This document shows, piece after piece, positions 15,299-21,943 of a stretch of 21,943 nucleotides of DNA. The position numbers and the translations under genes were made by a program. Source of the DNA: Rhizobium sp. Q54 (GTDB lineage: Bacteria > Pseudomonadota > Alphaproteobacteria > Rhizobiales > Beijerinckiaceae); NCBI GenBank assembly GCA_945903655.1, contig CAMDOY010000016.1, forward strand, positions 1 through 21,943, read 5' to 3'. The notes under the pieces are model-generated. The model made no database searches, was not told the origin of the DNA, and worked only from the letters and a program-made list of their open reading frames with translations. Each line of letters opens with the position of its first letter. Positions within the stretch are counted from its first letter, which is position 1.

Positions 15299-16170
15299 GC
15301 GGATTGACCAAAAAGGCCGCGAGGACGCCAGAGCAGAATCGCCATGGTGATCGCGTAGATGAAGAAAGCGCCATATTGGGGCGCGAGATATTTGAAGGCC
15401 GTGTCGCTGACGCCCACGATCAGCGCCGCGACGAAGGGACCGCGAATGCTGCCCAGGCCGCCAACCGCCACCACGATCAGGAAATAGACGAGATATTCGA
15501 GCGCATAGTTCGGGCCGACATTGAGAAAGTCCGCGCCAAGCCCGCCACCTAGCGCGGCAAGGCCGCTGCCAAGGCCAAAGGCTATGGTGAAGAGCCGCGA
15601 GGTGTTGATGCCCAGGGTCTGCGCCATGCGCAGATTGTCGACGGATGCGCGGATTTGCGCGCCGAATCTTGTGCGCTCGAGGCCCAGCCACAACGCCGTC
15701 ACCAACAGGGCGCCGCAGAGGATGAGGAAGCTGCGATAGGTGGGAAAATCGCGACCCATGAAATTGATCTGCCCGCGCAGCACGGCGGGCGGCTCCAGCG
15801 ATTGCGACACGGGCCCGAAAAGCCATGTAGCCGCGCCCACCGAGGCGAAGATCAGACCCATGGTCATGAGCACCTGATCGAGTTCGTCGCCGCCATAGAG
15901 GCGCCGGTAAAGCAGTCGTTCGAGAATGAGGCTGAGAACCACGCAGATGACGATGGCGGCGATCAGCGCCAGCCCGAAGGGCCAGTTCTGCTGCTTCATC
16001 AAAAGCACAAGCGCATATCCGCCAGCCATGGCGAAGGCGCCGTGGGCCAGATTCACGAATCCCATGAGGCCCATCGTCACCGAGAGGCCCACTGAAATCA
16101 GATAGAGCACCATGGCCATGGCCAGGCCATGAAACAGAATGCTGATGGTGATGGAGAGCGTTTCACTCAT
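15295..16170 (-). CDS. livH: HAAT-family ABC transporter permease LivH (cassette 2)
   Basis: First inner-membrane permease of the second importer, 291 aa. The landmark VTMGLMGFVNLAHGAFAMAG near the N-terminus and GLGSIRGPFVAALIVGVSD near the C-terminus are the classic LivH segments. No clear Shine-Dalgarno sequence precedes the ATG at 16170. Instead a strong intercistronic hairpin separates it from livK2, so its translation may be weaker than that of the receptor gene. It is coupled to livM2 by the 4-nt overlap at its 3' end. Confidence 0.94.
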   Translation of the reverse strand: MSETLSITISILFHGLAMAMVLYLISVGLSVTMGLMGFVNLAHGAFAMAGGYALVLLMKQQNWPFGLALIAAIVICVVLSLILERLLYRRLYGGDELDQVLMTMGLIFASVGAATWLFGPVSQSLEPPAVLRGQINFMGRDFPTYRSFLILCGALLVTALWLGLERTRFGAQIRASVDNLRMAQTLGINTSRLFTIAFGLGSGLAALGGGLGADFLNVGPNYALEYLVYFLIVVAVGGLGSIRGPFVAALIVGVSDTAFKYLAPQYGAFFIYAITMAILLWRPRGLFGQSA

Positions 16171-16179
16171 GGCGCAAGC

Positions 16180-16209
16180 CGACGCGGGCCCCTCGCGGAG
16201 CCCGCGTCG
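16180..16209 (-). repeat. Intercistronic stem-loop between livK2 and livH2
   Basis: CGACGCGGGC (16180-16189) and GCCCGCGTCG (16200-16209) form a perfect 10-bp stem with a 10-nt loop in the 45-nt gap between the livK2 stop and the livH2 start. No T-run follows on the minus strand, so it is not a full terminator. Structures at this place in binding-protein operons commonly protect the receptor mRNA from decay and limit downstream expression. Confidence 0.6.
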
Positions 16210-16215
16210 ATGATC

Positions 16216-17412
16216 TTATTTCTTGGCCGGGTTCAGGATCTTCCAGGGATCCTTCACATCGGGGATGGTGTCGATGTCGACATTGATGAGCTTGCCATCC
16301 TTCATTTCGCCGCGGCGGATGTAGACGTTCTGCACGATGTCGCGCTCGACCGGATCGATGGAGATGGGGCCGCGGGGGCTCTTGTCGCTCTTCCAGGTGG
16401 AGAAGAACTTCATGGCCTCGTCGCCGGTGAACTTGCCCTTGGTGGCGTTGATCATGTCGAAGACCATGTCCATGCCGTCCCAGGCGTCCACGGAGAGGAA
16501 GTCGGCGATGGCCTTGCCCTGATATTCCTTGTCCCAGGCCGCCAGGAAGGCCTTGTTGGCGGGACGGTCGGCGGTGCTGGTCCAGTTGCCCGCGCTGATC
16601 ACGCCATCGCCGACTTCGCCGATGTTGGGGAGCTCTTCATCGGGCAGCAGATCCTGCGTCGCGACGATTCTGGTGCCTGCCGTGCGCACGCCCAGATCGC
16701 GAATCGCCTTCAGCATGCCAGAGGCCTGCGCGCCAGCGGGCACCCAGAGGAAGGCGACATCCGGCTTTGCGTCCTTGATGCGCTGCACGAAGGGCGCGAA
16801 GTCAGGGTTGGCGGGCGGGAAGCGCAGGGCGCTGAGCACCTTGCCGCCGCCCTCGGTGAAGCCCTGGGTGAAGGCGCCTTCCGCGTCATGGCCGGGGATG
16901 AAGTCGCTGACGGCGGTGATGGCGGTCTTCCAGCCCTGCTTGGCGGACCATTGGCCCATGGGCACGGCGAACTGCCATTGAGTGAAGGAGACGCGCACCA
17001 CATAGGGAGAGATGCGGGTGATGGCCGAGCCCGCCGCATTGGTGATGACCAGGGGTGTCTTGGCCTCGGCGGTCAGGGGCGCCACGGCGGCGGCCACCGG
17101 GGAAGCGACGATGCCAAACAGAAGCTGCACGCGCTCGCGGGTGATCAGCTCCTGGGCGACGCGCTTGCCGGTCTCCGGGTTGGCGCCGTCATCGCGGCGC
17201 ACCAGCTCGATCTTGACGCCCGGGGGAAGCTTGCTCTGATTGAGCTTGAGGTAGAGATCCATCCCCTTTTCCATCTCGTCGCCTTGTTGCGCGAGAAAAC
17301 CGGAATAGGAGTTGATGACGCCAATCTTGATGGTCTGCGCATTGGCGGCGGCCGACAGGGCCATGGCGGCCACGGCGCCGAGCAGGGTTGCCTGGATCGT
17401 TTTTCCCAACAT
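16216..17412 (-). CDS. livK: HAAT-family periplasmic substrate-binding protein LivK (cassette 2)
   Basis: Periplasmic receptor of the second importer and first gene of its operon, 398 aa. A signal peptide (MLGKTIQATLLGAVAAMA and on) ends at ANA|QTIKIG. The mature start IKIGVINSYSGFLAQQG, the region LVRRDDGANPETGKRVAQEL and the segment GIVASPVAAAVAPLT are typical of type I binding proteins in the branched-chain amino acid/urea/aromatic group. The ATG at 17412 follows an AGGAAGGA-type ribosome binding site at about 9 nt. An ATG at 17436 would add 8 mostly basic residues and also has an AGGA at 5 nt, so it cannot be excluded. Ligand unknown. Confidence 0.92.
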   Translation of the reverse strand: MLGKTIQATLLGAVAAMALSAAANAQTIKIGVINSYSGFLAQQGDEMEKGMDLYLKLNQSKLPPGVKIELVRRDDGANPETGKRVAQELITRERVQLLFGIVASPVAAAVAPLTAEAKTPLVITNAAGSAITRISPYVVRVSFTQWQFAVPMGQWSAKQGWKTAITAVSDFIPGHDAEGAFTQGFTEGGGKVLSALRFPPANPDFAPFVQRIKDAKPDVAFLWVPAGAQASGMLKAIRDLGVRTAGTRIVATQDLLPDEELPNIGEVGDGVISAGNWTSTADRPANKAFLAAWDKEYQGKAIADFLSVDAWDGMDMVFDMINATKGKFTGDEAMKFFSTWKSDKSPRGPISIDPVERDIVQNVYIRRGEMKDGKLINVDIDTIPDVKDPWKILNPAKK

Positions 17413-17576
17413 GCGGGCTTTCCTTCCTCTGAACATCGCTATCCTGCGACAGAAGCTGCGCAGGGCTGACCGGGCGCAGTTGACGGGAAAATAGCCGAAG
17501 CCAGACTTCTTCGCCAGTGGGATCAGCGACAGGCCGCGCATTCAGGCCCGATCCTCCTCAAACTACAACCAAAGTC

Positions 17577-17603
17577 TGACAACAGCAGGCCCTTGGGTTG
17601 TCA
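17577..17603. promoter_or_regulatory. Operator-like inverted repeat TGACAAC-N13-GTTGTCA
   Basis: Perfect 7-bp arms (17577-17583 and 17597-17603), with centres 20 bp apart, about two helical turns. One arm overlaps the minus-strand TTGACA that could be the -35 element of livK2, as expected for a dimeric regulator's binding site. Confidence 0.45.
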
Positions 17604-17624
17604 AAAGCCTCAGGCCAAGCCAGA

Positions 17625-17646
17625 TTGGCCACAAATGAATGGCCAA
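17625..17646. promoter_or_regulatory. Operator-like inverted repeat TTGGCCA-N8-TGGCCAA
   Basis: Perfect 7-bp arms (17625-17631 and 17640-17646) around CAAATGAA, placed 21 bp from the TGACAAC repeat. The arms and AT-richer spacer look like a regulator site rather than an RNA hairpin, but this is inference. Confidence 0.4.
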
Positions 17647-17826
17647 CCGCAGTTCTGCGGTGGAGGCCATCGGCCCGGCTGCGCTTTCGGCTTCACCAAA
17701 AGTTGATCATCTTGTCAGTCGGGGGACATGGGAAGGAAAGAGATGTTTTCACGCTGGAAGGTTCTGCATGGCGCCGTTGCAGCCGCCCTGTAACCCCTTC
17801 CGCCAACCGGGGCTGGAGGCCCTCCC

Positions 17827-18612
17827 ATGAAATATACATTGTCCGGAACCATCATGCAGACGGTCTCCATCGATCTCGCCCCCGGCGAGGTCGTCTATAG
17901 CCAGACCAACAGCATGTGCTGGATGAACGACTCCATCGAGATGAACACCCATACCGGCGGAGGGATCTTTTCAGGTTTCATGCGCAGCTTGGGCGGCGGC
18001 AGTTTCTTCATCACCGAGTTTACCGCGCGCGGGGCCGGTCATGTGGCCTTCGCGCCGCGCTTTCCCGGCACGATCATGCCCGTGGCGCTGGCGGCGGGTC
18101 AGTCCCTGATCTGCCGCAAGGAGACCTTCCTCTGCGCGGAAAAATCCGTGACCCTCGAACTGGCCTGGCAGCAACGCCTGGGCGCCGGGTTCTTCGGCGG
18201 CGAGGGCTTCATCCTTCAGAAGGTCACCGGCCCTGGCACAGTGTTCCTCGATCTGTCGGGCGAGGTGGTGGAGAAGGATCTGGCGCCGGGAGAGCGCCTG
18301 CTCGTCAATGTGGGCCATGTGGGCGTGATGGACCCCACGGTGACCTTCGACATCCAGATGGTCAGCGGGTTCAAGAACATATTGTTTGGCGGCGAGGGGC
18401 TGTTTTTCGCGACCCTCACCGGACCGGGCCATGTGGCTCTGCAATCCATGCCGATCATGAACCTCGCCGAGGAGATCGGTCGCTATCTGCCCGGTCGCAG
18501 CGAGCCCAGCAGTTCCAGTTCGGTGGGCGGCGCCGCAGCAGCGGTAGCTGTTGGCGGCCTTCTGGGCGGGCTCTTTGGCGGCGGCGCCTCCAAGGACGAC
18601 ACAGAGGCTTGA
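17827..18612 (+). CDS. AIM24 / TIGR00266 (DUF124) family protein
   Basis: A 261-aa protein of the widespread AIM24 family, whose bacterial members have no settled biochemical role (the yeast namesake acts in mitochondrial biogenesis). Family landmarks are the start MKYTLSGTIMQTVSIDLAPG, EVVYSQTNSMCWM, the region SFFITEFTARGAGHVAFAPR, and two related glycine turns, GGEGFILQKVTGPG (124-137) and GGEGLFFATLTGPG (188-201), which show the internal beta-sandwich repeat. After residue 225 a Ser-rich stretch and a hydrophobic Gly/Ala tail follow (GGAAAAVAVGGLLGGLFGGG, 234-253), which could insert in a membrane or self-associate. The start has GGAGG 7 nt upstream. It is convergent with the molybdenum hydroxylase gene, divergent from livK2, and probably monocistronic. 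Confidence 0.88.
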   Translation: MKYTLSGTIMQTVSIDLAPGEVVYSQTNSMCWMNDSIEMNTHTGGGIFSGFMRSLGGGSFFITEFTARGAGHVAFAPRFPGTIMPVALAAGQSLICRKETFLCAEKSVTLELAWQQRLGAGFFGGEGFILQKVTGPGTVFLDLSGEVVEKDLAPGERLLVNVGHVGVMDPTVTFDIQMVSGFKNILFGGEGLFFATLTGPGHVALQSMPIMNLAEEIGRYLPGRSEPSSSSSVGGAAAAVAVGGLLGGLFGGGASKDDTEA

Positions 18613-18633
18613 GGCGCCCATCGCAGCACATCA

Positions 18634-18666
18634 ACGGGCGCGGATCCCGCAGGGGAGCGCGCCCGT
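18634..18666. terminator. Stem-loop between convergent AIM24-family and molybdenum hydroxylase genes
   Basis: ACGGGCGCG (18634-18642) and CGCGCCCGT (18658-18666) form a perfect 9-bp stem with inner CCC/GGG pairing, inside the 60-bp gap between two converging stop codons. There is no T-run on either strand, so a bidirectional terminator is likely by position but not proven. Confidence 0.45.
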
Positions 18667-18672
18667 CGCGGT

Positions 18673-21024
18673 TCAGGCCTGCTTCGCGGCCTGGATCGCG
18701 CGCCAGACGCGCTGGGGCGTCAGCGGCATTTCCACATGGCGCACGCCCAGTTCCGCCAGCGCATCGACCACCGCATTCACCGTCGCGCCCAGCGCAGGCG
18801 TGGTGCCGCCCTCGCCGCCCGGACGAATGCCATAGCGATGGCTGGTGGCGGGAACCTCCACCAGCTCGGTCTTGTAGGATGGCATGTCGGAGGCGCGCGG
18901 CATGGTGTAGTCCATGAAGCTGGCGGACAGCATCTGCCCATTGGCGTCGAACTGGGTATGTTCGAGCAGCGCCTGCCCCGCCCCCTGCGCCACCGCGCCA
19001 TGGGTCTGGCCGTGCAGGATCATCGGATTGACCGCGAGCCCCACGTCATCGATGCCGAACCAGTCCACGATCTTGACCTCGCCGGTGTCAGGATCGACCT
19101 CGACCTCGCAGATGTGAGTGCCCGAGGGAAAGGCGCCGACCTTCACCGTGTAATCGCCGGTGCCATCGAGCTTGCCCTTGAGATTCTCCGGCAGATCCTC
19201 CCGGGTCGCCGCAGCCTTCGCCACATCGAAGATGCCGACGCTGAGATTGGTGCCCTTGACGCTGAAGGTCCCCTTGGCGAATTCGATGTCGCCCTTGCCA
19301 GCTTCCAGCAGATGGGCGGCGATGTCCTTGCCCTTCTCGATGATCTCATCGGCGGCGATCCCCATAGCGAGGCTCGCGATGCGCATGGAGCGGCCCGAAT
19401 GGGAGCCGCCGCCCGCGCTCACCCGGCGCGTGTCATGGGCCACATAGTCCACGGTCTCGAAGGGCACGCCCAGCCAGGTGTTGAGCAATTGCGCGAAGCT
19501 GGTCTCATGCCCCTGCCCGCTGTTCATGGTGCCCAGCACCAGTTCCGTGCGGCCCTCGGGCTGGATCGTGACCTCGGCGCGCTCACGCGGGGCGCCGCCT
19601 GCGCCTTCGATGTAATTGGCGAGGCCCAGGCCCCGCAGCTTGCCGCGCGCCTTGGCCTGCGCCCGGCGCTTGGCGAAATTGTCCCAATCCGCCAGCTTCA
19701 GCGCCATGTCCATGACGCGCTCATATTCGCCATTGTCATAGGTGACGCCCACCGCATTGGTGAAAGGCATGGTCTCCGGCTGGATGAAATTGCGGCGGCG
19801 CAATTCGATGGGATCGAACCCATGGAGATCGGCGGCGAGATCCACGAGGCGCTCGATCACATAGATCGCCTCGGGGCGGCCCGCGCTGCGGTAGGGGGTG
19901 GTGGGCACCGTATTGGTCAGGACGCCACATCCCCTGAAATGCACGGCGGGGATGTTGTAGACCCCCTGCATGATGCCAAGCCCCTTGCGCAGGGGCGTGA
20001 AATGGGTGGCGTAGGCGCCGAGGTTGCTGAGGTTCGTTCCCCGCACGGCGAGGAACTTGCCGTCCTTGTCCAGGGCCAGCTCCACATTCACATCGAGGTC
20101 GCGGCCCTGATAATCCGTGAGGAAGCTTTCCTGCCGCTCGCCGACCCATTTCACCGGCCGCCCCACCTGCTTGGCGGCCCAGGGAACCAGCGCATATTCG
20201 GGGAAGAAGGTGTTGCGCGTGCCGAAATTGCCACCCATGTCGCCGCACCAGGCGCGCGTCTTCTCATAGGGATGATCGAGGGTGCCCGCGAGCTGGGCGC
20301 GCTCGCGCACCACGCCGGACCCCGTGCCCGCATGGACCGAGAAGGTGTCGGTCTCAGCGTCATATTCGCCAATGGTTCCACGCGGCTCCATGGGGCTGCC
20401 GGTGACGCGCTGGACCCAGGTATGCAGCTTCACCACATGGGCGGCCTTGGCGAAGGCCGCGTCGGTGGCGGCCTTGTCGCCCACTTCCGCGTCGATGGAG
20501 ACATTGGTGGGGCAGTTCGGCCACAGGCGCTGGGCGCCGGGCTGCACGGAGTCCACGGAATTCACGATGGCGGGCAGCGGCTCGTAGGCGATCTCCACCA
20601 ACTCCGCCGCATCGCGCGCCTGAGTCTGGGTCTCCGCGATCACCATCACCACGGCCTCGCCGACGAAATGGACAATTTTCGAGGGCATGGCCTCGTGCTC
20701 GGTCAGATAGACCTGATCGCGCAGGCGAAGGGTCACGTCCGGAGAGCCTACCCAGCCGGGATTGTGGGGAATGGGCTGGCAGCCCGCCGCGACAAGATCC
20801 GCCCCCGTATAGACGCCCAGAACGCCCGGCGCCGCCTTGGCGGCGGAGACGTCAATGGAGAGAATCAGCGCATGGGCGTGGGGCGAGCGCAGGAAGGCGG
20901 CGTGGGCCACATTGTCCGGGAATTGATCGGAGCCATACTTGCCGCGCCCGCGCACGAACCGCAAATCCTCCTTGCGCAGCACCGGATCGCCAATGCCGCC
21001 CATTTCCACAACCGCGCTCACCAT
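18673..21024 (-). CDS. Molybdenum hydroxylase large subunit (xanthine dehydrogenase/aldehyde oxidase family, CoxL-like)
   Basis: Molybdopterin-binding subunit of 783 aa that would hydroxylate an aldehyde or N-heterocycle using water. The ATG at 21024 follows a GGGAG site by 7 nt and reads MVSAVVEMGGIGDPVLRKED, the family start. Cofactor-binding motifs are GGNFGTR (264-270), PYRSAGRPE (377-385), GQGHETSFAQ (503-512) and, near the C-terminus, GEGG (737-740) with Glu738 in the place of the catalytic glutamate. The active-site loop lacks the CO-dehydrogenase-specific AYRCSFR, so it is not a CO dehydrogenase. The FAD (CoxM-like) and 2Fe-2S (CoxS-like) subunits normally encoded next to it are absent on both sides within the window. 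It is convergent with the AIM24-family gene and divergent from the second tctC. Substrate unknown. Confidence 0.92.
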   Translation of the reverse strand: MVSAVVEMGGIGDPVLRKEDLRFVRGRGKYGSDQFPDNVAHAAFLRSPHAHALILSIDVSAAKAAPGVLGVYTGADLVAAGCQPIPHNPGWVGSPDVTLRLRDQVYLTEHEAMPSKIVHFVGEAVVMVIAETQTQARDAAELVEIAYEPLPAIVNSVDSVQPGAQRLWPNCPTNVSIDAEVGDKAATDAAFAKAAHVVKLHTWVQRVTGSPMEPRGTIGEYDAETDTFSVHAGTGSGVVRERAQLAGTLDHPYEKTRAWCGDMGGNFGTRNTFFPEYALVPWAAKQVGRPVKWVGERQESFLTDYQGRDLDVNVELALDKDGKFLAVRGTNLSNLGAYATHFTPLRKGLGIMQGVYNIPAVHFRGCGVLTNTVPTTPYRSAGRPEAIYVIERLVDLAADLHGFDPIELRRRNFIQPETMPFTNAVGVTYDNGEYERVMDMALKLADWDNFAKRRAQAKARGKLRGLGLANYIEGAGGAPRERAEVTIQPEGRTELVLGTMNSGQGHETSFAQLLNTWLGVPFETVDYVAHDTRRVSAGGGSHSGRSMRIASLAMGIAADEIIEKGKDIAAHLLEAGKGDIEFAKGTFSVKGTNLSVGIFDVAKAAATREDLPENLKGKLDGTGDYTVKVGAFPSGTHICEVEVDPDTGEVKIVDWFGIDDVGLAVNPMILHGQTHGAVAQGAGQALLEHTQFDANGQMLSASFMDYTMPRASDMPSYKTELVEVPATSHRYGIRPGGEGGTTPALGATVNAVVDALAELGVRHVEMPLTPQRVWRAIQAAKQA

Positions 21025-21166
21025 GTCGTTTCTCCCGTCTTCGAACGCCGCGCCGCCGCCTCCCCAAGGGAGATTCGCGGCGCAAGACGCCACTTGTTTG
21101 CGAGCAAAGGCGGATTTCGCCGAAGAAGGCCGCCTGGCCCTGTTCTGATGGTCCCGAAAATGAAAC

Positions 21167-21182
21167 CGCCCCCTCGGGGGCG
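21167..21182. repeat. GC-rich hairpin in the molybdenum hydroxylase leader
   Basis: CGCCCCC (21167-21173) faces GGGGGCG (21176-21182); with a realistic CTCG loop it forms a 6-bp very stable stem. On the minus strand it is followed by GTTTCATTTTC, so it could act as a leaky terminator in the leader of the molybdenum hydroxylase gene. Confidence 0.35.
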
Positions 21183-21231
21183 CTGCGACGATGTTAAATC
21201 AAGTTGGAGCTTTGAGCCAGCGCAGAGGACG

Positions 21232-21261
21232 GGGCACGGGCGCCGCGTTTTCGCCGTGCCC
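21232..21261. repeat. Inverted repeat in the divergent region before tctC
   Basis: GGGCACGG (21232-21239) and CCGTGCCC (21254-21261) form a perfect 8-bp stem, extendable by an inner CG/CG pair beyond one bulged G. It may be an mRNA element of the second tctC leader or an operator; there is no way to tell from sequence. Confidence 0.4.
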
Positions 21262-21287
21262 GGCCAGCAGCGCATTCAATTCATGTC

Positions 21288-21326
21288 GGATCCCGCTGGC
21301 GGGGTCCTTGCCAAAGCCCCTTTTTT
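21288..21326 (+). promoter_or_regulatory. Overlapping hairpins ending in T6: possible transcription attenuator in the tctC leader
   Basis: GGATCCCG (21288-21295) pairs with CGGGGTCC (21300-21307) around CTGG. The GGGGT within its right arm (21301-21305) can instead pair with GCCCC (21316-21320), which is followed at once by six T (21321-21326). The two structures exclude each other, the layout of an antiterminator/terminator switch. The terminator stem is only 5 bp with one wobble, so this is tentative. Confidence 0.35.
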
Positions 21327-21335
21327 CCGGCTCAA

Positions 21336-21360
21336 GTCTCCCCAGCAAATCAGGGGAGAC
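21336..21360 (+). promoter_or_regulatory. Ribosome-binding-site-masking hairpin upstream of the second tctC
   Basis: GTCTCCCC (21336-21343) and GGGGAGAC (21353-21360) form a perfect 8-bp stem with a 9-nt loop. The right arm contains GGGGAG (21353-21358), the only good Shine-Dalgarno sequence for the ATG at 21368 (9-nt spacing). Folding would hide it from the ribosome. Confidence 0.6.
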
Positions 21361-21367
21361 AACACAC

Positions 21368-21943
21368 ATGCGATCCATCATTGGCCGGGCCTTCGCGGCG
21401 GCTCTCGTTCTTGGCGCCGGGGCGTCCGTCGCCCGTGCGCAGGTTCCGGCGGATTTTCCCAACAAGCCGCTGAAGCTCATCACCCTGACCACGGCGGGCG
21501 GAACGCTGGACATTCTGGCGCGGATGATCGCCGACGACATCGGGCGCCAATGGGGCCAGCAGATGATCGTCGAGAATCGCGTCGGCGCGGGCGGCAATAT
21601 CGGCGCGGAGGCGACCGCGCGCTCGGCGCCCGATGGTTACACCATCGGCATGGTCACGGTGTCGAGCCATGGGATCAATCCCACGCTCTACGGCGAACTC
21701 ATGCGCTATGACGCGGTGAAGGATTTCGCGCCCATCATTCTGGCGGCGGAAACCAAGAATGTCGTGGTGGTGCATCCCACCATTCCCGTGAAGAATGTGC
21801 CGGAGCTGATCGCCTACGCCAAGGCCAACCCCGACAAGCTCTCCTTCGGCTCGGCGGGCACGGGCACGACGCAGCATCTCGCCGGTGAAATGGTGAAGAT
21901 CATGACCGGCGTGAAGATGCAGCACGTGCCCTATCGCGGCGCC
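21368..21943 (+). CDS. tctC: TctC/Bug-family periplasmic solute-binding receptor, N-terminal part (runs off right edge)
   Basis: The first 192 residues of a second TctC-type receptor. A signal peptide (MRSIIGRAFAAALVLGAGAS and on) ends at ARA|QVPADFPNKPLKLI. The mature part has the family strand LKLITLTTAGGTLDILARMI, VENRVGAGGNIGAE, a RSAPDGYTIGM segment, and FGSAGTGTTQHLAGE, the ligand-pocket region of Bug proteins, ending in HVPYRGA. It is the canonical form of the family, more so than the other copy at 6213-7253, and only distantly similar to it. Its ribosome binding site lies inside a hairpin. It is divergent from the molybdenum hydroxylase; whether tctA/tctB or a catabolic operon follows is beyond the window. 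Confidence 0.93.
   Translation, partial: MRSIIGRAFAAALVLGAGASVARAQVPADFPNKPLKLITLTTAGGTLDILARMIADDIGRQWGQQMIVENRVGAGGNIGAEATARSAPDGYTIGMVTVSSHGINPTLYGELMRYDAVKDFAPIILAAETKNVVVVHPTIPVKNVPELIAYAKANPDKLSFGSAGTGTTQHLAGEMVKIMTGVKMQHVPYRGA

Larger units (their letters stand above)
17413..17826. promoter_or_regulatory. Divergent regulatory region between livK2 and the AIM24-family gene
   Basis: There is no convincing gene in these 414 bp. The region should carry the livK2 promoter (minus) and the promoter of the AIM24-family gene (plus). A TTGACA hexamer reads on the minus strand at 17604-17599, but its best -10 (TGTCAG, 17-bp spacing) is poor. Two operator-like inverted repeats lie at 17577-17603 and 17625-17646, and a palindrome CCGCAGTTCTGCGG at 17647-17660. 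On the plus strand a GGAGG (17815-17819) sits 7 nt before the AIM24-family ATG. Confidence 0.4.

Noticed and set aside
18736..21711. Very long plus-strand open frame opposite the molybdenum hydroxylase gene
   Set aside because: It is antisense to a gene with clear catalytic motifs; the translation is Gly/Ala/His/Arg-rich without any domain, a common result of GC-rich codon bias on the other strand.
1..21943. CRISPR arrays, tRNA/rRNA genes, insertion sequences, prophage or toxin-antitoxin genes
   Set aside because: Reading both strands I found no regular repeat-spacer pattern, no cloverleaf-like tRNA sequence, and no transposase, integrase or toxin-like protein; I could not run a dedicated search.

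Overview
The window looks like chromosomal DNA of an alphaproteobacterium, most likely Rhizobiales. The evidence is GC-rich coding sequence by eye, an outer-membrane beta-barrel protein whose N-terminus (AADLPSR, then TWTGFYVGGNVG) is typical of that order, and dense branched-chain-amino-acid-type (HAAT/Liv) ABC transporters and TctC receptors, as in soil or phototrophic Rhizobiales. The species cannot be named from this sequence.

Layout: (1) 1-1170 holds housekeeping genes, with the 5' part of def (minus) divergent from truA (plus). (2) 1171-2435 is an AT-rich leader, a porin-like outer-membrane protein and its terminator. (3) 2520-4139 is a class A FAD monooxygenase related to aromatic-ring hydroxylases. 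(4) 4140-6084 holds a small unknown protein (92 aa) with a structured upstream region, convergent with an MFS exporter-like gene. (5) 6213-7881 holds a stand-alone TctC receptor with a TTG start and an unknown 176-aa helical protein. (6) 7984-12766 is HAAT cassette 1: livH, a fused livM-livG and livF on the minus strand, divergent from livK on the plus strand. A 13-C homopolymer lies just upstream of livH. (7) 12823-17412 is HAAT cassette 2, a conventional livK-H-M-G-F operon on the minus strand that ends tail to tail against livK1. (8) 17827-18612 is an AIM24/TIGR00266 family protein, convergent with (9) 18673-21024, a molybdenum hydroxylase large subunit without its usual FAD and iron-sulfur partners. 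(10) 21025-21943 is a hairpin-rich leader and the start of a second TctC receptor running off the right edge.

How it fits together: apart from def/truA, the window is mostly uptake plus oxidation. There are two complete ABC importers for amino-acid-like or small organic solutes, two solute-capturing TctC receptors, an FAD monooxygenase and a molybdenum hydroxylase. This suits scavenging and oxidising organic acids or aromatics, but no substrate can be read from the sequence. I see no CRISPR array, tRNA, rRNA, insertion sequence, prophage or toxin-antitoxin locus. I did not find a clear new multi-gene system. The most interesting points are the leader of the second tctC (a Shine-Dalgarno-masking hairpin downstream of overlapping terminator-like hairpins), the homopolymer in front of livH, the LivM-LivG fusion, and the inverted-repeat cluster upstream of livK2.
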